Origin: Candidatus Solibacter sp.
GTDB taxonomy: Bacteria > Acidobacteriota > Terriglobia > Bryobacterales > Bryobacteraceae
DNA length: 41,384 nt
Assembly: GCA_025361425.1 (NCBI GenBank)
Contig: JANYAH010000048.1
Coordinates: 1-41,384, forward strand
Direction: 5' to 3'
Shown: piece by piece, positions 32,034 to 40,889 of the stretch
Numbering within the stretch: position 1 is the stretch's first letter
Layout: the number at the start of each line of letters is the position of its first letter
Program-made: the position numbers and the translations under genes
The notes under the pieces: model-generated
Seen by the model: the letters and a program-made list of their open reading frames with translations, nothing else
What the model was told of the DNA's origin: nothing
The model's database searches: none

Positions 32034-32979
32034 GCAGGCGCTGCTCGCCGGCGCGGGGCTGCTGGCCGCTGCCGCAGGGGTACTGTGGGCGCAGCAACCG
32101 GTCTTCAGCGTCGATACGCGACTGGTGGTTTGCCACACCACGGTGGTGGACAAGAACGGCCACCTGGTCACCACTCTGCCGCAGGACGCCTTCACGGTTT
32201 ATGAAAACGGCGTACAGCAGCCGATCAAGGTTTTTCGCCGCGAAGACGTTCCGGTTTCCATGGGACTCATCGTGGACAACAGCGGCAGCATGCGGGACAA
32301 GCGCGCGAAGGTGGAATCCGCGGCGCTGACACTGGTCAAGGATTCCAACCCCGAGGACGAGGTCTTCATCGTCAATTTCAACGACGAAGCCTTCCTGGAC
32401 CTGCCTCATGGCAAGTTCTTCACCAGCGACATTAAGGAAATGGAAGAAGCGCTGACGCGCATCGATTCGCGCGGCGGCACGGCCATGCGCGACGCGATAC
32501 GCATGTCCATCGACCATTTGAAGGAGAAGGCCCACAAGGACAAGAAGGTTCTGGTGGTGGTCACGGACGGCAACGACAATGCCAGCGTGGTCAGCCTGGA
32601 AAACCTGGTGAAGGCATCGCAACAGAGCGAAGTGTTGATCTATGGCGTCGGCTTGCTGGGAGAGGAAGAGCGCAGGGAAGCGCAACGCGCGCAACGCGCG
32701 CTCAAGGCGCTGGGGACGGCTACGGGGGGCGAGGTCTTCTTCCCCAAGGACGCCGGCGAAGTCGAAAAGATCGCCCACCAGGTGGCGCGCGACATCCGCA
32801 ACCAGTACACCATTCAATACACGCCGACGAATACCGCGATGGACGGCACCTTCCGCCAGATTAAGATCACGGTCAAAGCTCCGGGCAACCCCACGGTTCG
32901 CACGCGCAGCGGGTATTACGCGACTCCCGACCAAGCCGGTGCGAGTGTTCCGGGAGGAAAAGGGCCTACTTCCAAATAA
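32017..32979 (+). CDS. Exported acidobacterial VWFA-domain protein, copy 2
   Basis: A 320-residue protein with a signal peptide (QALLAGAGLLAAAAGVLWAQ) and a VWFA domain with MIDAS VDNSGSMRDK, then FIVNFNDEAFLDL and VVTDGNDNASV. It ends in the NPTVRTRSGYYATPDQ tail shared with copy 3. Copies 2 and 3 align along almost their entire length by eye, so they arose by a recent tandem duplication. The stop TAA overlaps the next ATG (TAATG), which implies coupled translation. Confidence 0.9.
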   Translation: MRRHNKQALLAGAGLLAAAAGVLWAQQPVFSVDTRLVVCHTTVVDKNGHLVTTLPQDAFTVYENGVQQPIKVFRREDVPVSMGLIVDNSGSMRDKRAKVESAALTLVKDSNPEDEVFIVNFNDEAFLDLPHGKFFTSDIKEMEEALTRIDSRGGTAMRDAIRMSIDHLKEKAHKDKKVLVVVTDGNDNASVVSLENLVKASQQSEVLIYGVGLLGEEERREAQRAQRALKALGTATGGEVFFPKDAGEVEKIAHQVARDIRNQYTIQYTPTNTAMDGTFRQIKITVKAPGNPTVRTRSGYYATPDQAGASVPGGKGPTSK

Positions 32980-33899
32980 TGCGTTTCTTCACACTCTGTC
33001 TTCTCATGGCGGCCGCGCCGATGGCTCAGCGGGCGCAGGAAACCGCCACGGTCTTCCGGGCCGACACGCGCATCGTAGTTTGCCACACTACGGTGATCGA
33101 TAAGAACGGCCATCTGGTGACGACGCTTTCGCAATCCGCGTTCACAGTTTATGAGAACAAGATCAAGCAGGAGATCCGCAAGTTCAAGCGCGAAGACGTT
33201 CCGGTTTCGCTCGGCCTGGTGATCGACAACAGCGGCAGCATGCGCAATAAACTGGGCAAGGTCTCAGCCGCGGCTCTGGCGCTGGTGAAGGATTCAAACC
33301 GCGACGACGAGGTGTTCATCGTCAACTTCAACGACACCGCGTACCTGGACAACCCCAAGGACAAGGATTTCACCAACGACATCGGGGAACTCGAAACCGC
33401 GCTGGGCAAGATCGATGCCCGCGGCGGAACCGCCATGCGGGACGCCATCGAAATGTCGATCCAACACCTGAAGAAAGGGCACCGCGACAAAAAGGTATTG
33501 GTGGTGATCACGGACGGCAACGACAATTCGAGCCTCCTCACGCTGGAATGGATCATGAAGAGCGCGCACCAGAGCGACGTGTTAATTTACGGTGTCGGGC
33601 TGCTGAGCGAAGAAGAGCACCGCGAAGCCGGGCGCGCCAAACGCGCGCTCAACGACCTGGCGGAGGCCACCGGAGGAAGAACGTTCTTCCCCAAGGAAGT
33701 GGAGGAAGTGGATGCGATCGCGCATCAGGTGGCGAAGGATATCCGCAGCCAGTACATCATTGAATACTCGCCCTCGAAATCGGCGATGGACAACACGTTC
33801 CGGGCGATCCGGATCGCCGCCAGGGCTCCGGGCAACCCAACCGTGCGCACGCGCAGCGGCTACTACGCCACGCCGGACACTAAGACGACGGACAAGTAA
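32979..33899 (+). CDS. Exported acidobacterial VWFA-domain protein, copy 3
   Basis: A 306-residue protein, the closest relative of copy 2. It has a short signal peptide (RFFTLCLLMAAAPMA), MIDAS IDNSGSMRNKLG, FIVNFNDTAYLDN, VVITDGNDNSSLL and the NPTVRTRSGYYATPDT tail. Both copies begin their mature part with the same RADTRIVVCHTTVIDKNGHL-like strand. It starts in the stop of copy 2 and ends one base before the next small ORF. Possible ligand-binding differences lie outside the MIDAS region. Confidence 0.9.
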   Translation: MRFFTLCLLMAAAPMAQRAQETATVFRADTRIVVCHTTVIDKNGHLVTTLSQSAFTVYENKIKQEIRKFKREDVPVSLGLVIDNSGSMRNKLGKVSAAALALVKDSNRDDEVFIVNFNDTAYLDNPKDKDFTNDIGELETALGKIDARGGTAMRDAIEMSIQHLKKGHRDKKVLVVITDGNDNSSLLTLEWIMKSAHQSDVLIYGVGLLSEEEHREAGRAKRALNDLAEATGGRTFFPKEVEEVDAIAHQVAKDIRSQYIIEYSPSKSAMDNTFRAIRIAARAPGNPTVRTRSGYYATPDTKTTDK

Positions 33900-34094
33900 A
33901 TGATCCGCATCCTGTGGCGACTCTCGCGCGGCTACCGGCTGTGCCCGTGGCGCAGTCCGTATCTGCGATGGCGCATCGAGACCTACTGGGGACTGCACGC
34001 GGAAACGGTCACGTTCGCGCAGTTCTGGAGTTTCGCGTGGCGGCAGAGGCGCGAACTGCTGCGCTATATCCGCTGGGCGGAGCGCATGAGTTAG
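33900..34094 (+). CDS. Small Trp/Arg-rich hypothetical protein
   Basis: A 64-residue ORF starting directly at the stop of VWFA copy 3 (TAA then ATG). It is very rich in Arg and Trp (LWRLSRGYRLCPWRSPYLRW and FAWRQRRELLRYIRWAERM) with no membrane helix. The adjacent position and coding-like composition support a real gene, and I recall similar short ORFs beside such VWFA genes in Solibacter relatives, though this is not checked. Function unknown. Confidence 0.65.
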   Translation: MIRILWRLSRGYRLCPWRSPYLRWRIETYWGLHAETVTFAQFWSFAWRQRRELLRYIRWAERMS

Positions 34095-34139
34095 GGCCGA
34101 TTCCGTCGCCTGCCCCACGCCGCTTGCTATTCTGCATTT

Positions 34140-35270
34140 GTGCTGCTGCTGTTGAAAATCTGGTGGCAACCCGCCGGCGCGATGAGCGCGATCCTGGATC
34201 GCGGTAGTCTCTTGTTCGCAAGTGCGGCGGTGCTGGCCGCGACTCTGCTGTTGAAGTTCACGGCCCCAGGGCTGCCCATCAGTTTCTTTACGCCCCTGCT
34301 GGTACTGGCGGTGGTCTATGTTCCGGGAACGCTGCTGCTGGCGACGCTGCTCGGCAGGCTGGGCGGAGTGGGCGTGGTCTTCCAACGCGACTATTCGCCG
34401 CTGTTGACGTGCGCCGCCATGGGGTTCGCGGCCGCCGAAATCCCTCTGGCGCTGGCGGCATGGTTGGTACCCGTGGGTTACCTGCTAATTGCCGCCGTGC
34501 TCTACTTCGCGCTGCTGATGTTCTTCGCGGTGCGCACGGTATTTGGGGTGGGAAGTGGAACGGCCGCCGGCGTGGTGGCGCTCTCTTGGATTCCGCTGGC
34601 CGCCGCCGCGTTCTTCTGGGGACCGCTGCGCTTCCTGCTGGGCATGCTGGCGTCGCCCTTCTTCCTGTTTTTCGCCTGGTATTACCTGGGGAGCGAACTT
34701 TCCGGCCTGGGCGCGGGATTGCGCAGCCGGCAGAGCTTCCGGCGCATGCTCGAGGCCGCCACCGTCAATGTTCACGACGGCGAGGCGCAGTACCAACTGG
34801 GCCTGATTCACCAGCAGCGCCACCAGTATACCGAGGCCGCCGCCCGTTTCGAGAAGGCGATCGCGATCGACCCCACGTTGACCGACGCCCACTTCCAACT
34901 GGGGCGCATGGCGCGCGAACAGGGACGCCTGCGCGATGCGCTCAGCCACTTCCAGACCGTGGTCAGCCAGGACGAGCGTCACAGTTTCAGCGAGGTGCTG
35001 CGCGAACTCGGCGGCATTTACGTGGCGGCGCGACAGTATGCCGATGCGAGGCACGAATTGGCGATTTACACCGAACGCCGCCCGTACGATCCGGAAGGGC
35101 TCTACTACTACGGGCAGTCGCTCGAAGGGCTCGGCGATACCGCCGCCGCGCGCGACGTCTTTGCCCGCGCCGTGGAGGCCGACCGCACCGCGCCGCGCTA
35201 TCGCCGCCGGTATACGGCCCGCTGGAGCCGGCTGGCGCAGAAGCAACTCGGCAAGTTAGTGGGGGCATAA
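34140..35270 (+). CDS. Membrane protein with Yip1-like N-terminus and TPR C-terminus
   Basis: A 376-residue protein. The first ~195 residues hold about five hydrophobic helices in a Yip1-like arrangement (LFASAAVLAATLLLKF, PLLVLAVVYVPGTLLLATLL). The last ~170 residues are tetratricopeptide repeats: YQLGLIHQQRHQYTEAAARF, FQLGRMAREQGRLRDALSHF and others ending near YYYGQSLEGLGDTAAARDVF. The TPR part would face the cytoplasm and bind partners. The start used is GTG at 34140; the ATG at about 34182 is an alternative. It may be the last gene of the VWFA operon. Confidence 0.78.
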   Translation: MLLLLKIWWQPAGAMSAILDRGSLLFASAAVLAATLLLKFTAPGLPISFFTPLLVLAVVYVPGTLLLATLLGRLGGVGVVFQRDYSPLLTCAAMGFAAAEIPLALAAWLVPVGYLLIAAVLYFALLMFFAVRTVFGVGSGTAAGVVALSWIPLAAAAFFWGPLRFLLGMLASPFFLFFAWYYLGSELSGLGAGLRSRQSFRRMLEAATVNVHDGEAQYQLGLIHQQRHQYTEAAARFEKAIAIDPTLTDAHFQLGRMAREQGRLRDALSHFQTVVSQDERHSFSEVLRELGGIYVAARQYADARHELAIYTERRPYDPEGLYYYGQSLEGLGDTAAARDVFARAVEADRTAPRYRRRYTARWSRLAQKQLGKLVGA

Positions 35271-35324
35271 GATTAATGGGGCCAATGCCGCTCGTTTTTT
35301 GCGGTGCGGGCACCTGCAAAAATC

Positions 35325-35464
35325 GTGGGGCGGTCTTGCTGGACCCGGGGTCCTCCATGGGGACGACGCTTTCGTCGGCCTGGTCGCGCCTTGCAGAATG
35401 CGGGATCCCGTTGTTCCGGCTGCGGGACGGGGGCGTCCCGCGCGGACCAGGGGGTCCGCCCCAC
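35325..35464. mobile_element. 140-bp REPIN/MITE-like inverted-repeat element
   Basis: The element is bounded by GTGGGGCGG at 35325-35333 and its perfect reverse complement CCGCCCCAC at 35456-35464. Inside, further GC-rich inverted pairs occur (GGGACGGGGGCGTCCC, GGACCAGGGGGTCC). No gene is present. A related single end is found at 11301-11345. The structure fits a short non-autonomous repeat or a REPIN (two REP sequences in inverted orientation). Confidence 0.6.
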
Positions 35465-35472
35465 AATGCAAG

Positions 35473-35513
35473 AAAGCCCCGCGGGCGCGATTGACGCGCC
35501 GGCGGGGCTTTTT
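35473..35513. terminator. Strong bidirectional intrinsic terminator
   Basis: A stem of about 17 base pairs with one mismatch (AAAGCCCCGCGGGCGCG with CGCGCCGGCGGGGCTTT) around a short loop ATTGA ends in TTTTT on the plus strand. The minus strand gives TTTCTT after the stem. It lies between the plus-strand TPR gene and the minus-strand small protein gene, so it can serve both. Confidence 0.85.
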
Positions 35514-35527
35514 GAAGAGCACTAGAA

Positions 35528-35731
35528 CTACTGCTTGACCGGGACCGGCACAGCGCTGGCGGCTGGCGTCTTCACGGTCTTCTTGGCCGCTCTCTTGTGG
35601 TGCTTCTTGGTCACCTTCGCGGTCACGGGCGGCTTGGTGTCGGGGGCGCCGGTGGCGGGTGTCTGGGTTTTGGCGAACGTCAGGGGCATGGTGGCGAGTG
35701 CCAGGGCAAAGGTCAGGATAGTCGTTTTCAT
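35528..35731 (-). CDS. Small exported Lys/Pro/Ala-rich protein
   Basis: A 67-residue protein from the ATG at 35731. The first ~20 residues (MKTTILTFALALATMPLTFA) are a clear signal peptide. The mature part is low-complexity, with Thr/Pro/Ala and a basic stretch KVTKKHHKRAAKKTVK, suggesting a periplasmic or secreted nucleic-acid- or polyanion-binding peptide; that is inference. Such short basic proteins are common in Acidobacteria and have no assigned role. It ends just before the bidirectional terminator. Confidence 0.65.
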   Translation of the reverse strand: MKTTILTFALALATMPLTFAKTQTPATGAPDTKPPVTAKVTKKHHKRAAKKTVKTPAASAVPVPVKQ

Positions 35732-35928
35732 TTTGTTTATTTTCCCTCGCGGGCCTTGTCGCCCGCTCACAATTCCATACTGCGCTTTGTTCAAGGGAAA
35801 CTCGATAGCCTCCGTAGGCTACGCGAGCCAACGAAATCGGGCGTACCGGGGTTAATGTTCATTAGGATTGTTATTAGCCTGAGTTGGGGATGTGCCCAGA
35901 GCCGCCACCGCGCGATACTGATAACGCG

Positions 35929-37251
35929 ATGCTACCTCGGCAGATCACCCACCAGAATATCTTCAGGGTCCTGATGGCCGGCTTCACGCTGGTGACTGTG
36001 CTGCTGGTGGGCGCGGCCATCGTCGGCATTCGTAATATTCAGTCGATTCAGGGAAATGCCAAGAACTTGGTGCGCGAGCAATCCCTCACCAACCGGCTGG
36101 TTGACGAGTTGCACAGCCAGCAGACCACGCTGAGCGAAGTCTTTTCCGTGCTGGCGCGCGATCCCGATTCGGTGGACTACTACAAGATCACGAGCCAGTT
36201 GGACGAAGCGGATCGCGATCTCGCACGGATCTCCGAGGAAGGTGCGCGCACCGCCGAGCACGGTCTCTGGCAGCGGCTCAACCGCTCGTCGCTGGATTTC
36301 TCGCGGGAGGCGCGGCGCCTGCTGTCCATCGAGGCGCCCGAGACTTTTTCCTCGATCGATCTCTTCCGCTTCCACGGGGCCTTTGCGAGCGTAGTTGCGC
36401 GCCTGTTGGAAGCCGAGTATCGCAAACTGAATGCCGCGCAGGCGCAGATTGAGCGCCGCACCTCGCGCCTGCGCGACATCTCCCTGCTGTTCGCGGCGGC
36501 CAGCGTCTTGCTGGCGCTGATCTTCGCCGTGGTCACGGTGCGCATGGTATCGCAGTTGATCCGCCGGCTGGAGTGGCAGACCGCGGAACTGGGCCGCGTG
36601 TCCTGGCACATGCTGGAAGACCAGGAGGCGACGGCCCGCCGATTCTCGCACGAATTGCACGACGAACTGGGGCAATCGCTGACGGCGGTGAAGACGAATC
36701 TCAGCGCGCTGGCCGCGGCCGGCGGCGGGGGCGCGGCGCAGACCGGCCCGCGACTGGCGGATTGCCTTCACCTGGTGGATGAAGCCATCGGCAACGTGCG
36801 CCAGATGTCGCAACTGCTGCGCCCCACCATCCTGGACGATTTCGGACTGGAGGCCGGATTGCGCTGGCTGGCGGAGGGCTTTGCCACGCGCACCGGAACG
36901 GAGGTAGCGGTGGACTCCAGTTACTCCGGCCGCCTGCCGGATGAAACCGAAACTCATCTTTTCCGCATCGCGCAAGAGGCGCTGACCAATATCGCGCGCC
37001 ATGCCAAGGCGCGGCATGTGCAGATGAAACTCACCTCTAGCGGTGGGGAAATTTGCCTGTCGATGCAGGATGACGGCTGCGGGCTGAGCACGGCACCCGC
37101 GGCCGGACGCGGCCTCGGCATGATTGGGATGCGCGCCCGGGCGCGCAGCGCCGGCGGCGACGTCACGGTGCGGTCCCGGCCGGGCGAGGGTGTTCTAATT
37201 GAGGTTCGGGTACCGCTCCGCCATGAAACGCACTCGCATCCTGCTGGCTGA
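35929..37251 (+). CDS. NarX-like sensor histidine kinase
   Basis: A 440-residue membrane kinase from the ATG at 35929. Two helices (about 12-34 and 184-206) flank a ~150-residue sensor region of helical, four-helix-bundle type. The HisKA_3 phosphoacceptor lies in SHELHDELGQS (His244), and the HATPase part shows RIAQEALTNIARHAKA (N box), DDGCGLS (G1) and GRGLGMIGMRARA. This is the HPK7/NarX architecture that pairs with NarL-type regulators, and the regulator follows with a 29-base overlap. No ligand motif such as a NarX P-box was recognised, so the signal is unknown. An in-frame ATG at 35884 is a less likely start. Confidence 0.9.
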   Translation: MLPRQITHQNIFRVLMAGFTLVTVLLVGAAIVGIRNIQSIQGNAKNLVREQSLTNRLVDELHSQQTTLSEVFSVLARDPDSVDYYKITSQLDEADRDLARISEEGARTAEHGLWQRLNRSSLDFSREARRLLSIEAPETFSSIDLFRFHGAFASVVARLLEAEYRKLNAAQAQIERRTSRLRDISLLFAAASVLLALIFAVVTVRMVSQLIRRLEWQTAELGRVSWHMLEDQEATARRFSHELHDELGQSLTAVKTNLSALAAAGGGGAAQTGPRLADCLHLVDEAIGNVRQMSQLLRPTILDDFGLEAGLRWLAEGFATRTGTEVAVDSSYSGRLPDETETHLFRIAQEALTNIARHAKARHVQMKLTSSGGEICLSMQDDGCGLSTAPAAGRGLGMIGMRARARSAGGDVTVRSRPGEGVLIEVRVPLRHETHSHPAG

Positions 37252-37858
37252 CGACCATGCCGTAGTCCGGCAAGGGTTCAAGATGATCCTCAGCGCGCAG
37301 GCCGATATGGAGATTGTCGGCGAGGCTGCCAATGGACGCGAAGCCGTGGAACTCGCCGCGCAACTAAATCCCGATATCGTGGTGATGGACGTGGCGATGC
37401 CCGAGTTGAACGGCATCGAAGCCACGCGGCGGGTGTTCGCGGCCAATCCGCACATCCGCGTGATCGCGCTCAGTATGCACAAGGACTCGGTATATGTGCG
37501 CGAGATTCTGCGCGCCGGCGCGCGCGGCTATCTGCTGAAAGATTCCGGCGCGGACGATCTGGTGAAGGCGATCCGCGCAGTGGCGGGCGGTGAAAGCTAT
37601 CTCAGCCCCGCGGTCTCTAATGCCGTGCTGGACGATTACCGCAAGCACGTCACCAACCCGATCGACCTGCTGACCAGCCGCGAAAGGGAAGTGCTGCAGA
37701 TGCTGGCCGAGGGGAAGACCAACAAGGAAATCGCCGTGGTGTTGAATCTCAGCGTGTACACGGTGGACGCGCATCGCGGCCGCATCATGGAAAAGTTGAA
37801 CCTGCACAGCATCAACGAGCTGGTCCGCTTCGCGCTGCGCAATGGGCTGATCGATTAG
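37223..37858 (+). CDS. NarL/LuxR-family response regulator
   Basis: A 211-residue DNA-binding regulator. The receiver domain has the acidic pocket Asp10/Asp11, phosphoacceptor Asp56 (VVMDVAMPELNG), Ser84 and Lys106 (GYLLKDS). The C-terminal LuxR-type helix-turn-helix is LTSREREVLQMLAEGKTNKE with LNLSVYTVDAHRGRIMEKL. The ATG at 37223 lies inside the end of the kinase gene, giving strong translational coupling. It is presumably phosphorylated by that kinase. Targets cannot be predicted here. Confidence 0.94.
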   Translation: MKRTRILLADDHAVVRQGFKMILSAQADMEIVGEAANGREAVELAAQLNPDIVVMDVAMPELNGIEATRRVFAANPHIRVIALSMHKDSVYVREILRAGARGYLLKDSGADDLVKAIRAVAGGESYLSPAVSNAVLDDYRKHVTNPIDLLTSREREVLQMLAEGKTNKEIAVVLNLSVYTVDAHRGRIMEKLNLHSINELVRFALRNGLID

Positions 37859-37967
37859 CCGGGAAACGCCTTTACCGCAGATGCACAGAGACCGCGGAGG
37901 AAGCAGCGTTGACGCGTGCCCGGCGTGGCGGAGCGCGGAGGAAGCGGTTGTGCCGGGAGTACTTCGC

Positions 37968-40409
37968 TCAATTCCCGGTTGCGGCGATGGCGCGCAGCAG
38001 CGCTCCCACTCTTTCCGGAGAGCCCGTGAACAGGCCTCGCGGCATCTGGCGGTACTTCAGGATCTGCCGGTACAGGGCGTCTTCCATGGTGGAATTGATG
38101 CCCCAGCCGCCCAGGTATTGCAGGCGGAGGTCGATATCGCGATTGATTTCGGCGCCGGCGCTCCAGGCGCTGAGGTCGGCATTCTGGCCGGCGTAATTGG
38201 AGAGCAGGTCGACAATCGAGGTGACGCCGATTTCGTACAGGGACTGCGCCACCGGCGCGTAATCGGGACGATTGAGCCGCTGCTGGATCTCGTCGAGGTT
38301 GATGGTGGGCGCTTCCAGGTGACCCATGAACACCATGTCGTAGCCCTGGCCGTTGACCGTGTTGGCCCAGATGGTGGAGTGCGGGAAGGCTGCGAAGAAA
38401 GTGGCCAGCTCGCTCTTCACGGTGCGCACATCGCTTTCGTACAACGGAACGTACAGCGTGAACAGGCCGCCCGGATTGAGGTGGCTCTTGACGGATTCGA
38501 AGTACTCCTTCGAGTAGATCGCGGCGGTGCCTTTGGCGAAGACATCCAGCGGATCGCTGGCGATGATGTCGAACTTATCGGTGGTGGTGAGCAGGTAGTG
38601 GCGCGCGTCGTCGAACACCACGCGGGTCTTGGGATTCTGGTAGACCTGGTAATTCTGCTTGCCGAAAAAACGCGTGGAGGTGGGTGGGATCACGGGCTCG
38701 ATTTCGCAGATGGTGATGTGCTCGATCGCCGGATACCTGGTGAAGGCGCCGGCGCTGACTCCGGCGCCGAAGCCTATGCCAAGGACGGATTTCGCCGCCG
38801 GGTGCAGTATGCCGGGCAGGTGGCCCACCATGCGCTGCAGCTTCATGTCGTAGGGCTCGGTGGTGGCTTCCACGTGGCCGTTCACGTCAATCTCGATGGC
38901 GCCATCGTTCCAGCGCGTGATGGCCACCGACGAATTGCGGCCTTCGATGGTGTAAAGCACTTCGCTCTTGCCCGCGTTCAGCGCCATGCGGCGTCCGTAA
39001 GCGATGAGTTCGCCGGGAATAGGCGCGAGGTTGCTGGATAGCCAGGCGGCCAGCAACACGGCGGTGGCGAGTGCGGCGGACACCCCCAGTGAGCGCGTCG
39101 CGCGCACGAAGGGCACCAGGATCAGGACGCCGCTGGCGAGGGCGGCCCAGATGAGGACGCGCTGCGAGTTCTGCGTGCCGATCCATGGAATGAGGCCGAG
39201 AGAGACCGTCAGCGCGCCGAAAATCGCGCCCAGGGTATTGGCGGCATAGACCCTGCCCACGGTTTGTCCGGGGTCCTCGCCCGGGCGCGCGAGAGAAGCG
39301 ACGGCCAGCGGAAAGCTCGCGCCCCATAGAATAGTGGGCGGCAGAATGGCCCACAGACAGCGGACCATGTCGAGTTGGAACGTATGCCAAGGGCTGATCG
39401 TGAGCAGCGGATTGATGGGCCAGTAGGGGAGCGACGTGGAGACGATCCACGCGGTCCACGCGATGCCTAGCGTGAGCAGCACTTGCGACCATGCCAGGGC
39501 CAGGCGCGGGCGCACGGAGCGCAGCAGCATGGCGCCCAGCCCGCTGCCCAGCGCGAGCCCGGTCAGGAAGACCGCCAGAATGATGGAGAAGATATAGACC
39601 GTCAGGCCCAGCAGCATGCCGAGAAGCCGGGTCCACACCACCTCGGCGCCGAGCGCGGTGGCGCCGGAGAGCCCGATGGCGGCATAGATGGTCCAGCGCG
39701 GAATGCCGTCGCCGGCATCGGGGGCGGCTGCGGCGGAGCGGAGCGCGGTTTCCGGGACGCTGGCCTCGGCAGGCGTGTGGGCAGCCAGGGCGAAACTGGC
39801 CAGCGCCACGGCGACGTTGATGGCGGCGGCTGCGTAGGTGGCGACGGACATGTTGTAGATGCGCAGCAGGTAGAATCCGGCAAGCAGGCATCCAAAGACG
39901 GCGCCCGCCGTGTTGCCGGCGTAGAGCAGGCCGTACCAGGAGACGCCGCTCGGCGTGGACTTTAGCCAGCGGACGATGGCGGGCAGCGACGCGCCCATCA
40001 AGATGGTGGGCGGCAACAGGCAGATGGCGGAAAGGAAACCGCGCAGCAGAAATCCCGGCATACCGTGCTCGGCGCCGGCGATGTAGGCGAGATTTACGAG
40101 GGGCAGCAGCAGGTGCACCAGCAGGGCGGAGGCGGCGATGCCGAGTTCCAGGTACCCATAAATGCGCAGCGGATGCTGCCCGGCCAGGCGCAGCCGGGGG
40201 AACCACACACTGCCGATGCACAGGCCGCCCATGAAGGTGGCCAGCAGGCAGCCGAGCGACACGGCGGTGGATCCGATGGCCAGTTGCAGCGACTGATACC
40301 AGACGGTTTCGTAAATCAGCGCGGAACATCCGCTGCCGGCGAACAGGACTAGCAGCAGAGGAAGATAGCGCGAGGCGTCGCCGGGCGCCGCTTGCGTGGG
40401 TTGGGACAT
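37968..40409 (-). CDS. Membrane protein fused to spermidine-synthase-like domain
   Basis: An 813-residue fusion. The first ~450 residues form about 12-14 membrane helices of an MFS-like or polytopic type, beginning GSGCSALIYETVWYQSLQ, the typical start of this family. The last ~330 residues resemble spermidine synthase/Rossmann methyltransferases: GIGFGAGVSAGAF, ITICEIEP, VVFDDARHYLLT and FDIIASDPLDVF. The family is often annotated 'fused MFS/spermidine synthase'; real polyamine synthesis is unproven, because some members lack the aminopropyl-acceptor residues. The start is ATG at 40409. The gene stands alone and converges with the response regulator. Confidence 0.85.
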   Translation of the reverse strand: MSQPTQAAPGDASRYLPLLLVLFAGSGCSALIYETVWYQSLQLAIGSTAVSLGCLLATFMGGLCIGSVWFPRLRLAGQHPLRIYGYLELGIAASALLVHLLLPLVNLAYIAGAEHGMPGFLLRGFLSAICLLPPTILMGASLPAIVRWLKSTPSGVSWYGLLYAGNTAGAVFGCLLAGFYLLRIYNMSVATYAAAAINVAVALASFALAAHTPAEASVPETALRSAAAAPDAGDGIPRWTIYAAIGLSGATALGAEVVWTRLLGMLLGLTVYIFSIILAVFLTGLALGSGLGAMLLRSVRPRLALAWSQVLLTLGIAWTAWIVSTSLPYWPINPLLTISPWHTFQLDMVRCLWAILPPTILWGASFPLAVASLARPGEDPGQTVGRVYAANTLGAIFGALTVSLGLIPWIGTQNSQRVLIWAALASGVLILVPFVRATRSLGVSAALATAVLLAAWLSSNLAPIPGELIAYGRRMALNAGKSEVLYTIEGRNSSVAITRWNDGAIEIDVNGHVEATTEPYDMKLQRMVGHLPGILHPAAKSVLGIGFGAGVSAGAFTRYPAIEHITICEIEPVIPPTSTRFFGKQNYQVYQNPKTRVVFDDARHYLLTTTDKFDIIASDPLDVFAKGTAAIYSKEYFESVKSHLNPGGLFTLYVPLYESDVRTVKSELATFFAAFPHSTIWANTVNGQGYDMVFMGHLEAPTINLDEIQQRLNRPDYAPVAQSLYEIGVTSIVDLLSNYAGQNADLSAWSAGAEINRDIDLRLQYLGGWGINSTMEDALYRQILKYRQMPRGLFTGSPERVGALLRAIAATGN

Positions 40410-40673
40410 ATGGATGACGAATGCCTATCTTAGCGGGTTGGACGCGCTCATGAGTACATCGAGGCGGCGATTCGGTGGACAACGGCTTTAGGGCGGCGCC
40501 GCCCGGGGCGGAAGCGCCCGCGCCTCCTGTAGACACCCCCGATGCCGATGGCCGAGATGCCGCGCGCAGGAGTCGGCGCCCCAGCCGAGACAGGGCGGGA
40601 GCCGTGTGAGGCTTGAACTGCAGCCGGCCCATGCTGACATGCTTTTCACGTACTCTGAAAGCAGCAGGAATTG
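40410..40673. other. Intergenic stretch with a GC palindrome
   Basis: A 264-bp divergent gap. It contains the perfect 14-bp palindrome GGGCGGCGCCGCCC at 40491-40504 and nearby GC-rich inverted pairs, which look like a dispersed repeat. The segment must hold the promoters of the membrane-fusion gene and the small toxin-partner gene. No other gene was recognised. Confidence 0.5.
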
Positions 40674-40889
40674 ATGACCAGCGGACTGCCACCATCAGGA
40701 GATGTCGTGAGCCTCTACCGCCGCGCCTTTGCGGAGTACGGGTCTCGCGCGCTGTGGAACATGCGTCCCAGCGATGATCCTACCGCTGCGGACGCCTTGG
40801 CGATTACGAAGGCATTGAGAACCTATGGCGGCATGGAAGGCCGCCGGTTGGCGGAAAGCATCGAAAGGCTTTGCCGTGCCGCTCACTAA
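40674..40889 (+). CDS. Small partner protein of an AbiEii-type locus (putative antitoxin)
   Basis: A 71-residue acidic-basic helical protein from the ATG at 40674 (or 40671). Segments such as VVSLYRRAFAEYGSRALWNM, PTAADALAITKALRTYGG and GRRLAESIERLCRAA recall a small family that lies directly before DUF1814 nucleotidyltransferases; this is from memory and is unconfirmed. Its TAA overlaps the toxin's proposed GTG start region by 14 bases, so the two are co-translated. A role as antitoxin is inferred only from the order. Confidence 0.6.
   Translation: MTSGLPPSGDVVSLYRRAFAEYGSRALWNMRPSDDPTAADALAITKALRTYGGMEGRRLAESIERLCRAAH

Noticed and set aside
37859-37967. Possible small gene after the response regulator
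   Set aside because: The stretch has no coding-like frame with a credible start; it looks like the convergent 3' region of two genes.
38887-40695. 602-residue minus-strand frame overlapping the spermidine-synthase fusion
   Set aside because: It is a second frame on the same strand with Arg/Ala-rich content; the other frame has the membrane helices and SAM-binding motifs.
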